The notes under the pieces are model-generated. The model was not told where the DNA came from. It ran no database searches and saw only the letters and a program-made list of their open reading frames with translations. Made by a program: the position numbers and the translations under genes. Below, piece after piece: positions 14,501 to 29,500 of a DNA stretch of 64,000 nt. Origin of the DNA: Orthonyx spaldingii (taxonomy: Eukaryota; Chordata; Aves; Passeriformes; Orthonychidae); contig VZTJ01001200.1 of the NCBI GenBank assembly GCA_013397795.1, forward strand, positions 193,273-257,272, read 5' to 3'. Positions within the stretch are counted from its first letter, which is position 1. The number at the start of each line of letters is the position of its first letter.

Positions 14501-17500
14501 ACAGTTACATTTCTGTGAATTATTACTAGTGTAAATTTCTGTAAAAATCCTTTCTTCTGAAAAGCTACCATTGCATTCAGACTATAATTAAATCTTGAAA
14601 GTTTTGTTCAATTCACCCATAATGACATTCAGAGCTCTGGGGCCAGAGGAGCTCAGATATCAAAATAGCAGCACTTCATCCTTGCAGATTGAAAACCAAG
14701 CTGGGGAAGCTACTGTACTCTTCTTTGGTCTGGATTTTGTTTGCATGCCCCTCAACGCTGCAAGTTAACACAAAGTTTTGAACTGAACTTGTAGATACCA
14801 TGCATTTCAGCAATCTTCAGCTTATTCCTAAAGTTTGTATATTTTTCCATTCATCTTTTTAGGAACAGAACTGTATTTTTACAAGCACCTGTAGAGTTCT
14901 CAATGAAAGCCATCATGTTTACCATCTTGATAGCTGTCCAAAAATAACACAAATTCAATGTTCTGAAATAGATAAGTAAAACCTTATATTTTCTGTTAGC
15001 AGGACAGAGTCCTCTGAAACCTCCTAGGCCTCCTGCATCTCTTCTGACTAAGTCTCCTTCAGAAAATGAGAATCCTTTAATAGTCTTGGAAAATCCTGAA
15101 GGTCAGAGGTGCCAAGAAAATCCCAATGCTGCGATATGTCCTGTGCCAAAGCCAAGATCAAGAAGCAATCTCAGACCTGTGGTCAGAAGTACTGAAAGTA
15201 ACATAGACAGTGGAGAAGAAGTGAACCAGTCTACTGCAAAACAGCAGCAACCTCCAATTCAGCAGTCACCTCTTCTAGATGACAGCTTACTAGATAGTCA
15301 CTTGGTGATGGACAACATGAGTACAGAAAGGAGCCAAAATAGTATTGTTTCAAGGATCAAAGTTTTTGAATCGCAAGGAACTAATAATACCTCAGGATTA
15401 TCAAAAAAGCCAGAAATTGCCCCTCGTTCATTCATGCCAAGATCTGTTACTACAAAGAAGCCAGTAGTTGCTCCAAAGCCAGGGGTTGGCAGAATTTCAG
15501 AAGACTGGGATGCATGGACCGAAAGCAAATTAACACCTTCCAAGGAATTGCAGCCTCAGCCTGAATTAGTTGGAAGCAGTGTTGTAACCAAACCTGAACT
15601 GCCAAAGAAGCCAAAACCTGGCCTTATTAAAAGTAGCAGTAGTGATTTTCTTGATGCAAGGAGTGGATCAGTTGCAGAAAACAGCGATGGGCAAAAGAGA
15701 TTTCCTGTTCCTGCTCCAAGGCCTCTTGTTCCTAAAAAGTCATGTTACCCAGAAAATCCTGCCCTTTCTTTGGCCTCACTAAAACCAGTTGCTGCTCCTC
15801 CATGGCCTTCTGTATCTGCCCAAGAAAAAGTTTTAAAGTCTCTGGGAGAATTGTCCCCCACAGCCAATTCCTCAGCACCTGCTTTGCAAAATAACCTGGA
15901 TGTGGAAGGAGATTTGATCAGTTTTGATGACGATGTTTTGCCCCTAAGTCCAGCTTGTGTAGTTAAAGATAGCATCAGTTCTGAAGCAGCAGCAGGTAAG
16001 AAGTGTTTTAAACTGTCACTATGGTTATTCTTTGCAGGTGTATCCTGTGTGAGTTATGTCTGCCTGTCTTGTCAGGGTTTATGTGTGTGTAAGAAACTTT
16101 TGGTTTTGTATTATGTCAAGATCACTGTGAAATTACATGGATTTTGAGACTCAGGAGGTTTCAAGGCTATATAAATCTCAGAACTTGTCTGCTGGATATA
16201 TTACATAATTACTAAAATAATGATAAAAGACTTGATGTTATATGCTAGATGTCACCTCCAGAATGTGTTGAAGTTCTCTCTGGGGAATTTGGGATAGCTT
16301 ATCTCTCACCATCTAATGTGACTAATTTATTTGAGTGCCTTAAGTTCTGTAGTGGAAACCTAGTCATCTGAAGAAGGAGCAGTGTTTGTGGCATATAGGA
16401 ACACTCATGATCAAACATACTGGGGTAGTCTGTCCATCTCACCAATGCTTACTTATTTTCTCTGTCTTATCTTTTTCTCTTGTCTTGTCAAGTGACTGCA
16501 TTCTTGTAACACAACTTCAGCTTCAGGGGTCTTTTAATAAATGAAAATAATTATTTCATATGGACAGATCAATCACGAGAACTACACTCCTTTCATAAAC
16601 CTTGTTTGATACTGTTAGACACTTGGGGTCAATTTTTTTTAGTGCTGATCTAGGTAGTTTAAGACACAGGTGGGTGCTGGGCTGTCATTACATTTTATAG
16701 CAAGAGGTTTTGCCCTCATAATATTCAAGTATGTCCTGGTTTAGCTCACCAGCCCCATTGCAATCCAGAGAGAGTTCTGTTTTAAAGCAATAAAATGGCA
16801 TACAAAATGCTTGTTTAAGGAACTAGCTATGATATTTTTTTTTAACCTCATCTATTGGGTTTGCATGGCCAGGTTTTGGTATTGGGGAGGTTACAGGGAT
16901 GTCTTTTCTGAGAAGCAGCCAGAAGCTTCCCCCATGTCCAACAGGGTGGGAGGGATTCTGTGCTGAAGTAGGGGAAGAGTGTGGTAAGTCCTCCCCCAAG
17001 GAGGAAGGAGCAGCAGAGACCGCATGTGATGAATTGACCACTGCCCCCATTTTTATCACCCTGTGCTGCATCAGGGAGGAGGTGAGAAAATTACAAGTGA
17101 AGTTGAGACTGGAAAGAAGGGAGGCGTGGGAGTAGGTGTTTTTAAGATCTGGATTTATTTCTCATTACCCTTCTCTGATTTGATTGGTAATAAAGTCAAG
17201 TAATGTTTCCCCAAGTCCAGTCTGTTTTGCCATGATGGCAGCAGGTGAGTGATCTCTCCCTGCTCTTATCTCAACCCAGGAGCATTTTGTTAAATTTTCT
17301 CTCCCTATTCATTGGAGGAGTGAAGTGATAGAGTAGCTTTGGGGGACACCTGACATCCAGCCAGGGTTAACCCACCACACATCATTTATCATCTTAACTT
17401 TCACAAAAGAGAAGTGTAGATGCTGTGTAGTTGTCACGGTGAATCAATATTAATGATTGTTAACAAATGCAATTTCTTCACAGTTCACGAATTATATTGT

Positions 17501-20500
17501 TAGATGAAGTCCCAATTTGTTATTGTTTCTCCTCTATATTGTCATAAAACCCCCAAGGCAGATGTAGAAAGTTCCCTTAAAGTTTTAAATTGTTAAGATT
17601 GGTACATGCAGACATCCAGTTCTCAGGGGAGCTTATGAAAGTAGTGAAAATAAGGCAACAAAAGATCCTGCAGGAGAGATGGTTATTTCAACATGGATAC
17701 AAGTCAGTTTTTTCTTGGGCTGACAGATTCCAGGCACACTGCAAAAATGTTACCAAGACTGAAAGGAGGCAGGAGTACAGGGTGACTGGAGAGGTGTTTT
17801 GTACGTAGGTGAAGGAAATGTGTGACTGATGGTGTCTAGGTGGGAACAGAGGCATGATCATTATGTCTGGAGACTGGAGTCATGGAACAGACATGTGGAT
17901 GGTTTTAGAAGAAAAACCATTTAGGGTAAAGCTTTTATAGTTTCAGTTATTTTACTTTGATTAATAGATGTAACAAATAGAAGGAAAATGTACCTGTTCT
18001 AAGTAGCAGGCTAGAAAAGATAATATTTACATTTGGAAAGTGCATAAAAAGGAAAATCATGTTTTGGCTATGTGCACTAAGCCAGACTTGCCCCAAACCT
18101 AGAAAAATTAAATAACATTGATTCTTCCATCAAATCAGAGGTTGAGTGATCACAAATGAAAATCCCCTGAGAAAAACAGTTTTCATGGTGAAGTGATAAG
18201 AATGTCATTCTTACTCTTTCTGGTTGGTGCCCTAGGTGTTTTTCTTCATTTAATTACGACCAAAATGCTTTCCATTCTCATGGTTCACAGAGGCATTGTT
18301 CAGATAATAATTTCCTGACTTCTTAAGTCACCTGTCCATGATTTTATTCATTCAATAAAATGTCATCTTTGTTGCAATCACTTCTTGAGAGAAAGGTATG
18401 GCAGGATTACCACTTTAGTACATTGTAAAATTAGGATTAATTCCAGATTTTTGCTGGCATTTTTGAGCTCAAGATCATATCCTGTACCCTGGATAACTAA
18501 TACTGTGGAATGTCTTGACAGAGCATCCACAAGAACAACACTGGCTCTCTGAAAATAAGACAACACAGAGCACTAACACTAGCTATTTCTCATGTTCCCA
18601 TAGGACCAGCTTAGGATTTACAAGATGAATCCATGATAAAATGTTTTGTGAAGGCAGGAAGAGAAGCTCTAATCTTGCTCCCAGTTCCCCAGACCTTTGC
18701 ATTTCTTACATATTTGTCATTGTCATTACTTAGCAAAACGACCGTGCTCTGCTTGTTGTTATGGCAACCCTAGGAAAGGGCGAAGGTTTCTATGCAGTGG
18801 CGTTGGAAACCAAGCACCAGCATCTTGTTTGTGAGAGAGCGGTGTTCCATTGCATATTGCAGCGTTACAGAGCTGCATGTCTGATACAGCACAGGTGTGT
18901 TAGGCCAGTGTAAACAGAACTGAGGATCAATCCCTGCTGCTGCTGCCTCCTGCTGTGAAAGGAAGAAGGGGAAGTGTTCAGTGGATGAGGAGGAGGGTAC
19001 AGAAGGTGAAGAGAGCATATGAATGAAAAGGTCAAACAGGTAAAACAAAGTTCAGAGTCTCCAGCAATTTAGCTGACTGATGTAAGACATCAGCTTCCTC
19101 TAACAGAGGGCTACCACCTCCATGGTAGTGAAAGATAGTTTGTATGTGCGAAGATCAACAGTGTTGGCAACAAACCAGTTTAGCTTCACCAGTTTAAATG
19201 TCAGTGTTTAACTGGTAGTTTAACTACCAAAACCAGCTGAATGATTCTCTTTCAAGTTTGCCTCAAGCAATCCCATGAGTTTTGTCAGTGTTTGACAGCA
19301 TCTCCAACAACACAGCTGTTAGTTGAGTGAATTTACCCTTATCCAAACATCAGTGATTTTGTCCTTGTCCAACCCGTACGAAGAGGGGGAATCGTTCAGG
19401 TGCAAATAGAGACTCTGGATACTGAGATTCCTTTTAAAGCTTTCAGCATCCACTCAGAGAGATGAAGTCTGTGGGAGCTTTGGAAGCTCAACAGCTGCAA
19501 AATTCAGAGGTGAATTGTGACAGAATCTTGCAGCCAACTGGCCCAAGAGAAGTGCCAGGAAGGACAAGTAAGGAATGACAAATCTGTAGAACTGCTTTGT
19601 CATCAGTCAAAACTGATGCCAGTTTTAAGTGCCTTAATTTTGGACTCAAAGGCTAATGTTCAAAGCCATTTGTATCCTAATGAAATTATTTGTATTCAAG
19701 TCAGTCATTTAGAACGTGAAGGCATCTGTTGGGGGCTCTACACCTTGAGTTTCTAATGCTTTGATGATAGTTGTGATATTTTGGCTCATCTGGGATACTT
19801 TTGCATTTCTTTTATGGCTGATAACAGGGACTTGTGCAGTTCCTTAAGGTTAAAAGTTTTAGTAATCTATCAGGTAGGCTCAATTCTCACTTACCCATTT
19901 TTACAAAGACTTGGAAATTAAATCCTAATGCAAGTTTAACTGTGTAAATTTCATAGCTTCAGAAGACCCATGGTTTTACCTGTAACTTGTATTAGTTGCT
20001 ATGTCAAAGGGTGTAGTGTGCCTGCTTGCTAAATGTTATGAGAATGTATGTTTTGGACAAAGAAAATCCAGGTAATGGTGCATTTACAGCACACATTTAA
20101 ATTAAAACTTGGAGGTGATCTTGCTACAATGTTTGTATTCCTTTTCACATGTGGGGAACTCTTCTTCCTTCTCTCTCATTCCTTCTCTCTGAAATAGCAT
20201 ATAATTCACTGATTGCTCTGTGCCTGGCATAGCAGAACTCAATTTAAACCAGACGCTTTGAAAAGTAGTTCAGAGTGCCTTACCTTACCAGCAGGAGACA
20301 GCTCACATTTTGATATCTTCATTACATTCAGGTCAAACAGTAGTACGATTACAGCATTTCTTAACTGTCTTATCTGTCTGTCTGTCTGTCTAACTACTTT
20401 ATCATAGTATAAAGATTCATTTCTGCCTGTCTGCTGAGAAAAAACCCAACCAAACCAGTGCTGCTGTCCATTTATATGTATTGTTGCTTCTTGTGGCATG

Positions 20501-23500
20501 AATGGTGGCATTTGTGTGACATTATAGACAATTCAGAAAAACTGCTGCTTGAGTAACTCCAGATTTGTCTGCTGTGGGGATATTGCCCAGCTGCTTGATT
20601 TTAATTGCTTCCTTAGGACGGAAAAGAAAAGAAAAAAATAAAAAAGGGAAATACTTCTAACTGGTAGATTAGTCCAGACTTATCTTCAAAATAATGCAGC
20701 TTTTATTAAGGCTCAGCTGTGTTTCCGATGACTCTTATTGTGGTTGTTTTCAAGACACCTGTCTCCTTTTCTACGTACTGACAAATTATCACCCCCAGAA
20801 AAGAATGAGCTGTCTCATCCATTTTAATTTGCTCTTTGGCATATACCCCTGTAAAAACAGTTTTACCTGATGACATGCTGCTGTGGAGTATTGGAGGTTG
20901 GGGGCTGTGCTGTGTCCTGTTCATTCTGCTGCAAGGTTGGTAGTCTCCAGCACAAGTGATAACAAGCATCCATTAACTCTTCAGTCACTACAGATGCTTG
21001 CTTAGTAGATATAAATTGGAGCCTTCAAGGACCATGAAAGTTGGCACAGGAGAGGGTCTTATATCTAGGCTCAGGAAACACATAAGGTTTTTAAATCATA
21101 GCTAAGTAATAGATGAGTAGCCCTTTAGGTTGTCATATGCAAATTAATTTTATTTTGAGTTTCAGGTCTATAGATGCCGTGAAATAACACAGAAGTAACG
21201 ATGTTCTTAATAAAATCTGTCTTCTCTGATAATTAAATCTGTTTATTTTACAATACTTAAAATGGAGATATCCTTTGTTCAGAAAGTTTGTCAAAGAACA
21301 ACAAAATGCTTATTCAAAAGAAAATGTTTATAAAAAACCCTTTTTTTTTTTTTTTGCTGAAAGCACGTGAGATTCTTGCAAGGGAGTAGATAGGTATTTT
21401 AGACAACATTATAAATTACCTTGTCCTTCACATTTTCAATTTAAAAAAAGATTTTGTATATCCAACTGTGTTCCATTACCTCCTTTGGAAATTTCCAGTT
21501 TGCCTGTTTTAGGTCACTTGAATCTCTTGGCAATAAAAGAACATTCATTCACCTGGCAAGAATGGACAAGGCTGTGTTTTTTAATCTCCAGAGTAATTTG
21601 GGGGTATATTTTCTTTGTCACCCATTGTATGTCCAAATACCCTCTGGCATCCAATTTTTGAAGTCAGACCAGGTTACGCAACCAATTTCTAGCAGCATGC
21701 CCTCACAGCTGACCTGTTCTGGGCAGGAGGTTTGATTAGAGACCCCCTGAAGGCTCTTGCAGTCTGAACTATCCTCGTCTTACTTCTACTGGCAAAGTAG
21801 ATTGGTGATGTAGGAGTAGTCTCCAAAATCTCCCGTAATAGCTCGTGCTGGTATGTGCAGTATTTTTGTGCCAAAGGCAGTATAATTTCTATCCCCTTTA
21901 CTAGTACAGATGAACTATGAACCAAATGGCTATGCTTTTAAATACACACAGGTACTAAGTTTGGGCCTTCCCACACTTCAAGAGAGAAGTGCTGAAAGCT
22001 CGCAAAAGGTCCATCGATGTCTCTCTATATGTACAAGTAGTATGTGTGTAGTTCCCCCCCCCATGAATGCTTTTATTACCATTAAGTGTTACAAAAGTCC
22101 AATAAGTTTTGCTATCCTAGTAGATTTTATTTTATCTGCTCTCCAGCTTTCTGACAATGTGGATGAGATTTCATTGCTTAGTTAAGGACAGTTTGCGTTT
22201 TCAACAAGTACATTTAAGTCAAATCTTCTGTGGCATGTCTTGGCAAACTTTTTCTATACTTTCCAGAGCATACAAAATTCTATATAATTCTTTGTGCACT
22301 TTTGTTGCACTGATGGCTAGGCTCTTTGTGCAAAGCAGATTTGCTTACTTCTCCTCCTATTTTAAGTCTGAAGCAGAACTAAGTCTCCTCCCGAATAATA
22401 CTGCATTCCTTTTATTTGAATGAGCTGATCTAGTCTGCTAGCGTCAAGAGAATACTGAGAAGCCTGAGTGTCACCTGAACTTACTTTCAGGTTACCGCAC
22501 AGACCAGATGCTGAAAGAACCTGCATCCCATTGTCTTTTNNNNNNNNNNNNNNNNNNNNNNNNNNNNNNNNNNNNNNNNNNNNNNTTTTTTTTCCAGTCT
22601 ATTAAAAGTTACAGTCGTGACCAGATCATGACAATGTTCAATGCAGAGGGAGCTGCAAATTGCATATTTTGTGAAAGGTGGTGTAGTCTATATTATTCTC
22701 TCTGTGTCAGAAATCCTTTTCTGAAAACAGTGAACTGTTAATTTTCTTGATGAAGAATACTGTGAAAAGCAGGTTGGTAAAATCACTCATGCTGGAATTT
22801 AGATACGATACTTGTCTAATACATCTCTTTATAGTTGTAAATAGGTTGAGATTTCAAATGTCTGAGTGAACATCAGACTTCTGATTGTGACATTTCACAG
22901 TGTTTCTTGAGCATGAACACCATTCTTTGGGGTGTTATCTATCAGGTTTCCATTGAATCTCTGGCTATATTACTAGGAGGGGCCTGTTGTTGAGAATCTT
23001 CCCCCAGATATGGGTTGATTTTGCTTCCATAAACACCAGAGTGCTTTCACAGGGCTAGGTTTTAATAAAACCATTTGTTGATGACGTCCGTTCCAGTTCT
23101 CTGTTCTTGGAAGGCTCTGGTAACAATCCTGTTCTGTGTGAGGAGAATGTGTGAGTTTTGCCTTTAACAGCTGATTTAGGCTTTTAAATTAAACCTTGAA
23201 AATAGCACAGTTGCATACTTCTGTAGTGACAAGTGTAATATCAGGATTCACACCTTTGTGCTACATTGTTCTGGTGTACTCAGTACTTCTTGAAGGACTG
23301 AGCATCTTCACAATGGATATACTAGTCTGGGCTTTTAGCTTTCCACTTACTGTTTGTTTGGAGATTCTCCTTATTGCTGCTGAGGTATCTATTGCCATCT
23401 TACTACCTCTCACTTAAAGACTACCAGTAAATATTTCAGGAAGATACTCATTTGTCCTTCTTGCATGGGCAAAACCTACTGCTTTTTCTGTAACCTCCTC

Positions 23501-26500
23501 ATTTTTAATTTTAAGTAAGGGTGGTGTGTGAGAAGGGGGAAAAAGGTTGTTTCTCCAAAACTGTTAAAAGAAAGGAGATTGTGTATGGTATATTTGAATA
23601 TGTGGCTTTCATTCGTCTTCGCTGCAAACAAGCACACTAATATATGTTATCACATAAACCTTTGAAACAGAAGCTCTAGAAAAATGAGACTAAGGAAGAC
23701 ACAGACTTTAAGCATCATTGTAAAAGTTTAATAAAAAAAAATCAATAGGAGTCTGTTGATGTGTTATGAAAAATTACTTGCAGATTAATTTCCTTGAGCT
23801 GAGAAGCCTTAAATGAGTATATTAACAATTCTGTTTTCACACCTCCATGAATTACGCTCAAACTATGCCCAATTGTTGTTAAACAACATAAAAATTTGAT
23901 ATGTTGTCAGTCCCATTGCACAAAGCAGCACAGTTGTTTTCTCAGCCAATTTCTGCTGCAAACCCTCCACCAGAGAATGGAATAACACAAACAAGGTAAT
24001 GAGTTTTGAACTAATTATGAGGTGACAACAGTATAATTGAACATAAGATAATGAGTGGAAAACTAACGTTCATCAAATGGTTTTTTCAGCCTTAGAAATT
24101 GCTTTTCTCAGACTTAAGAATTGTCAGATGTATTGATGTAGACACCTCTGCCAACTGCTGAATGGTCAAGAAAACTGTTTCTATGCATAGCAGTGATTAA
24201 CAGCTGACAAACAGCAATTTTTTTCAATTTTAAATCTCCTTTAAATTTACAAGAATAGAGAACTGTGATTGTTTGCAGTGTTCAGAGCATTTCCACTTGG
24301 TCTCACAATGTCTATATTTTCATGAGATGGAGGCTTTGGGAAATTGTTCCCTCGTTTTTCATGCAGAGCTTCCTTCACCTCTGCAGAACCTTACCCTGAG
24401 AAGTGCTCTGTGTGCCAGAGTGTTCCTTATGGTCATGCTGTGTCAAGGAGCCCATGACTTAGCCCTGCTCACCTTTCCTCTGCTCATCCTGTGTCTCCAG
24501 CTTCCCAACAGGCCAATGCAGCTCTGAGGCCTCGCTCCCTCACCAGGGTCACTCCTCAAGCCTGATGTACAGTTGCCAGATAACTAAAAAAGAAAACAAA
24601 GCCCAGTTTCAGGGGTTTTTTTTCAGCTGCACTTAAAGTCACTCTGAATACCACACAAAAGTTAAGGTTTGATAAATCTTCAGGTTTTTTTAATGCAATT
24701 CAAGTGTTAGCATTGTAGCTAGCAGAAGGAAGTATAAAAGAGTAAAAGAATATTGCAAGCTTGCTCCAATGCTGGAATTTTGGTTTCTTATAATGACTAT
24801 ATTTCCAGAATGCTTCCACCCCACTTGTGGTCTGTATTTTCAAGTCCCCTACAAAAACTCTTACTGTGATGCAGCTTTCATTGAAGATACCTAAACCCTC
24901 TAGCGCTGATCCATACCTTGAACAAGATGTTAGTTTCATCCTTACATTCTAAAACATTGTGCGTTGCCTGTGCCTAATTTCTAGATGCACTGGAAATCTC
25001 TGGGCACAATGTGATGGAGCCATCTTTTGTCTAGATGGTAACAGAGTTTATTTTTAACTGTAGCCTGTATACCTTTATCTGTAGAGAAGTTGTTGACCTG
25101 CCATGATCCTTTGTACCTGAAGTGTACACTTGCAGCTGTTGTACGAGCAGCCTGACAGAAGGAATTGATTTGCTTGATTCCTGATTAAAATGTGATCTGA
25201 AGGTACCTGGGTGGGTTTCTGGGAGCCTGGAGGCAGGTTGGCTTTAAGAGAGGTCATGGCACAAATCCACGCAGCACACCCTGACAGGATGGATCTGCCT
25301 GTAAAGAGAGCCTTAAGCAAGGGGCTTGTGGGAGGTGGACATCTGAGCAGGGTGAACGTGCATGGGCTCTGTGGCATGTTGCCCTGCTGTTGTGACAGCT
25401 GCACACTGGCAGCAGGAGCTGGGGACACTGCCAGAGGGGGCTGGTGGCAAAAGTACCAGCAAGGGAGAGCTGTGGCCACCGAGTCATGTGCATGTGGGAA
25501 GGTATGAGGTTGTTCATAAAGAAATACTGCGTTTCTGGATTTCCTTAAATCTTGTGTGAATTGACAGGCACAGATTTATAGTGTCTTGCCTGGATTGGCT
25601 TGGGTTGTTCAAAATTGTCCATAAGAAATCCTGACTTCATGTTACATAACTGTTTTTTCCAAGTGTTGAAGATAAAATTTTATCAAATACAGATTTTTCC
25701 AACTTTGTCAGGAAATGTGGCAGTAGTTTTGGGAAAGGGTATGCTTTTATAAAAGTCATGAAGAATTCAAAGAGATGCCCTGCGTATTTCCTCTCTTAGA
25801 CTGTGACACTCCATAAATAATATCTCATTGAACTACACGTCTGAAAAGGCCAGCAGAGGAGATCAGACTCAGTTGTTGTGGCTATGAATATGTGTCATGG
25901 AGAATTTATCATCCAGAGTCCTTCTCCAGTTTCTACTGTACACTTTTATGATACTGTTAGGCACTGCCATTTTACTGCAGAATTTGATAATGTCAGAGAA
26001 AGAAGTAGCAGCTGTTAACAAGAGGGAAGTATTGCTCTTTGACATGAAGGTTTACTTGGGAAATAATACATTAATTTGGTTTTTGTTTATGTACAAGTAT
26101 TTTTATAGCTGCCTTCTACATGCGCCTATGTTCCCATGCCTGTTAATAAGAGACCAGTGTTTAAGGTAATGAAGCATGGGAAACACTGCTCCTGTCTTAC
26201 CAGTGGAATGATTGGGCAGGCTTGTAGAGGAATGAGTGATACAGGCAAGGGCAGAGCTCAGGCACAGCTCCAGACCTTGGTCTGAACCAGTTCCCTCCGT
26301 GTCACCAGGTTTATAACAAAATTATGCAGAATCTTCAAAAGAGTTAGTTGTCCCGCAGCAAAGATGTTTTGTAATCAGTACTATTTAAATGTTTTGTATG
26401 TTTCAGTAGGCATTTTATCTGCTGCAGTGCTGATTGTTTAGCTTTGGCAAGATTATATTGATTAAAACTTTTCATTGAATGTGTTCACAGCTATGTCAAT

Positions 26501-29500
26501 GCATTAGAGCAACTGCTTTGTAAACATTTCCCTAAAGCCATTCTGATTTCAAATCCCTATTACCAAGCAATGCAGTTCGTCTTGTTCAGTGGCTCATATA
26601 ATCCCAGAAGGTATCTGGAGAATGTTTATGTTAAGTCAGCTATGAATGCAGATGTACAAGAAGACCTGTTATTTACAAAAGGCTGGGTATACTAGTTGCA
26701 TCAGCCTGATCTATCCTTTTTTTTTTTTACTGTGTTGGGTGTGAAATATAAATATCCTTAATAATAAAAGCAATACTTGGTAAGATTTGTGTTCAGTGAA
26801 TAAGTATTAAAGACAGTGGGGTTTTTTCCTCCTTTTAGATCCGTTTCAGTTCCTTTCCAAAAATGAACCTGCCAAGGAACAGACAGCTCAGCCAGCTTTA
26901 GCTCGGAAACCCACTGTGATCCGAATCCCAGCTAAACCCGGGAAATGTAAGTTCTTCTCCCAAATGTCTGAGAAATGTGTTAGAAGACCATTTCAATTGG
27001 GACTTAATATTTACTAATCGGTTTGCTGTTTACTAGCTAATATTAGCTGCCCAAGGAATCCAGTGGTATGGTTTGACAAGACAGAGGAGCCAACGTGAGG
27101 GCTCTGGTGGGAGGGGGGAGGTAGGTGAGCGTCATATTCCACTTTCCCTTCCTCCCAGCTGCATCATCGGGCTCCCTCCCTTGAGTTTGATGTCTCTCAA
27201 ACCTGATGGAGCTGATGCATATCAGAGGTGAATCTGTATGTAAGGAGTGGATCTAAAGGCTGGAAAGGAAGACCTGGAGGAGACCCTTGCAGCAGAAGCA
27301 AGCTTGGTTTGTCTGCTAAACCATGTCCTGGAGCTGTACCTTTGGTCAAATTGACTTCGGTGCTGACCTCAGCTGAGGTTAATTTAGTGCTGCCTTGTCA
27401 AAGGAACAACATTGGTGCATTAAACTTTCCTTCAAACACAGCTTGGTTAGGATGTTTACCATAGTTTTCACAGTTTAAATCAAGACGTTCCCTTGATTCT
27501 TGCTAGATTTGAAATCTGTGGCCATTTAAGCAAGAATGTTTAGGTAGCAGTTTGAGGGAATAAAAAAAGGCATGTGAGAACTGGGATGCAAAAACCTAAT
27601 GTGTTCAATTTCACGTCAAAGTCTTGACTATAGTTTTCTGAGAGTTACCATATTCCTAAAGTCTTCCACCTCTAATCCTTTACAGCTTTACAAATGACAC
27701 TGACAGTGCCTCAGAGTGGAAATTTATCACAGAGCCCCAAGGTCTTTGTGTTGGTCTTTGCATGCTGGAGTGCATACTTGTGGAATTCTGTTTAGCTTTA
27801 TCTTTGATCCTCAAAGCTTAGGGAAAAATGTCACAAGATAGCTCTTAAAACTCATGTTTCAAAATCATGTTTTGCCACATTTAGTAGGTGTATAGTCAAC
27901 TTGTAGTAACTATATATCCAGGTGCCATTTCTCTTAAGAGTTTCACTCATTATTTCCAATCTACCCCCGTCACCAACCCAGCATTAAAATACTAAATTTT
28001 CTTTTCCCCTGCATATGTCAGAAATGCAGTGGAAATGATTAAAAATGCAGAGAAGACTGAAGATAAAGCTGTGAGAAAAAGTCTTTCTGTTAATACCTGA
28101 TTATAAATAAAAGGTTTTTTCAGTTAGAAGAATATGTTTATAAATTACTGTAAAGACACCATCACATAGTTCTTCTCTTTAAAGGCAATTGTAATTACAA
28201 TTAAAAATAAAATTAAACAAAAAACCAAGCAACTACCTGACATTTTTTTCTGTTCCTTATTTTTTCCTGAGATGAAGTCCCTTTTGAACTGCTAGATAAC
28301 TGGTCCCTTGCTGCTCTCTAGTGGTAATTGAACTTTCCACAAAAGACTGCTGGTCCTGTACTTAGCTATAAACAGCAGGAGATTGTGAAGGACTGCATGC
28401 CTTATGGGAATCAGGGGCTGGAAGATTAATGGGCTATGGAGAAACAGATTCTGAGAAAGCACAGTAGCCTTTTGTCAAATAGGAGCTGCTGCAGAAATGT
28501 AACCTGTTAAAATTTAAAAGAGGAGAGAAGTACAACTGGGCCAAGGTATAAATGGATATAGCAGGATTTACATTGTAAAGGGGCCACATAATCTCAGTAC
28601 AGGAGGTCTTTCACCGTCTTGTTTATGGAGAGAGATAGATTCTGTCAGGAACCAGTGAAAACTAGAAAGAAAAACCACAATAAACAAACAAAACAAAATA
28701 ACACAAATTTTTAAAACTCCAAGCACACAAAAAACCCCCCCAGGAACAGCCCACCCAGCACTACCAAAAAGGGGACAGAACTGGATGCTTAAGAATTTGA
28801 ACTCCAGTAAAGTTTTCAATTGGGATTAGCATTTTTGTCAAGATACAATTAGAAAGGAAGCATTAAACTTCCACTTCAGTTATGACACTTAGAAATCACT
28901 GAAAATAACACCTGCCTTCTAGTTGTTGGGTTGGTTTGTTTTCTTGCTCTACTTCCTTAAATTTTGACCTTAAAAAGACTAAGGGAGAGGAAATTAGGCC
29001 ATCTGTGTATATAGCAAGATTTGACGTGGTAAATAAATGTCTCGTGCTTTTTATATCAGTAAGATGTGATAAGAGAAGATTTCTTTTGGAATTACTGCCA
29101 GGTATTGTTTTTACTTTTCATCCATCACAGTGGCTTAGAAAAGTGATGAACTTCCTAACTTTTTTCCTCCATGCCTGGTAACTGCCAACAGAGCAACTGT
29201 GACCTTCTCCTAAGTTAGAATTGAACTGATCCATTGAACTGATCCATTTTTAAACATCACAGCAGTGTTTTACATAATAGTAATGCAACAAAGGTGTTAA
29301 AAACACCTTCTCCTTCCTATGTGTTGTTTCTTTGTTGAGAGTAATTTTCATGAAATGAGCAACTGAAAATTTTGTTTTGGATTACATCTCTCCTCTTTTT
29401 TTGGTCATCAGTCTGTAAATGTCCAGGCTATCTACACATATTTTTATGTCACTCCCAGTTCAGTTGGAAGTCAGAAGAACCTAAGTGTCTGTAGTTCTTT

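Larger units (their letters stand above)
12598..15002 (+). other. Three SH3D19 introns (12598-13832, 13981-14204, 14407-15002)
   Basis: The non-exon parts of this span are introns. The first contains a 96-codon minus-strand open frame at 13130-13420 that resembles no protein I know. Nothing else stands out. Confidence 0.65.
15996..26838 (+). other. SH3D19 largest intron, 10.8 kb
   Basis: Holds a solo LTR (16856-17379), a small CTGT repeat (about 20372-20392), an 8+1+8 inverted repeat (19213-19229), a poly-T run (about 21339-21356), a 46-base gap (22540-22585) and a GC-richer patch at about 25200-25520. No exon was recognised. Confidence 0.7.
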
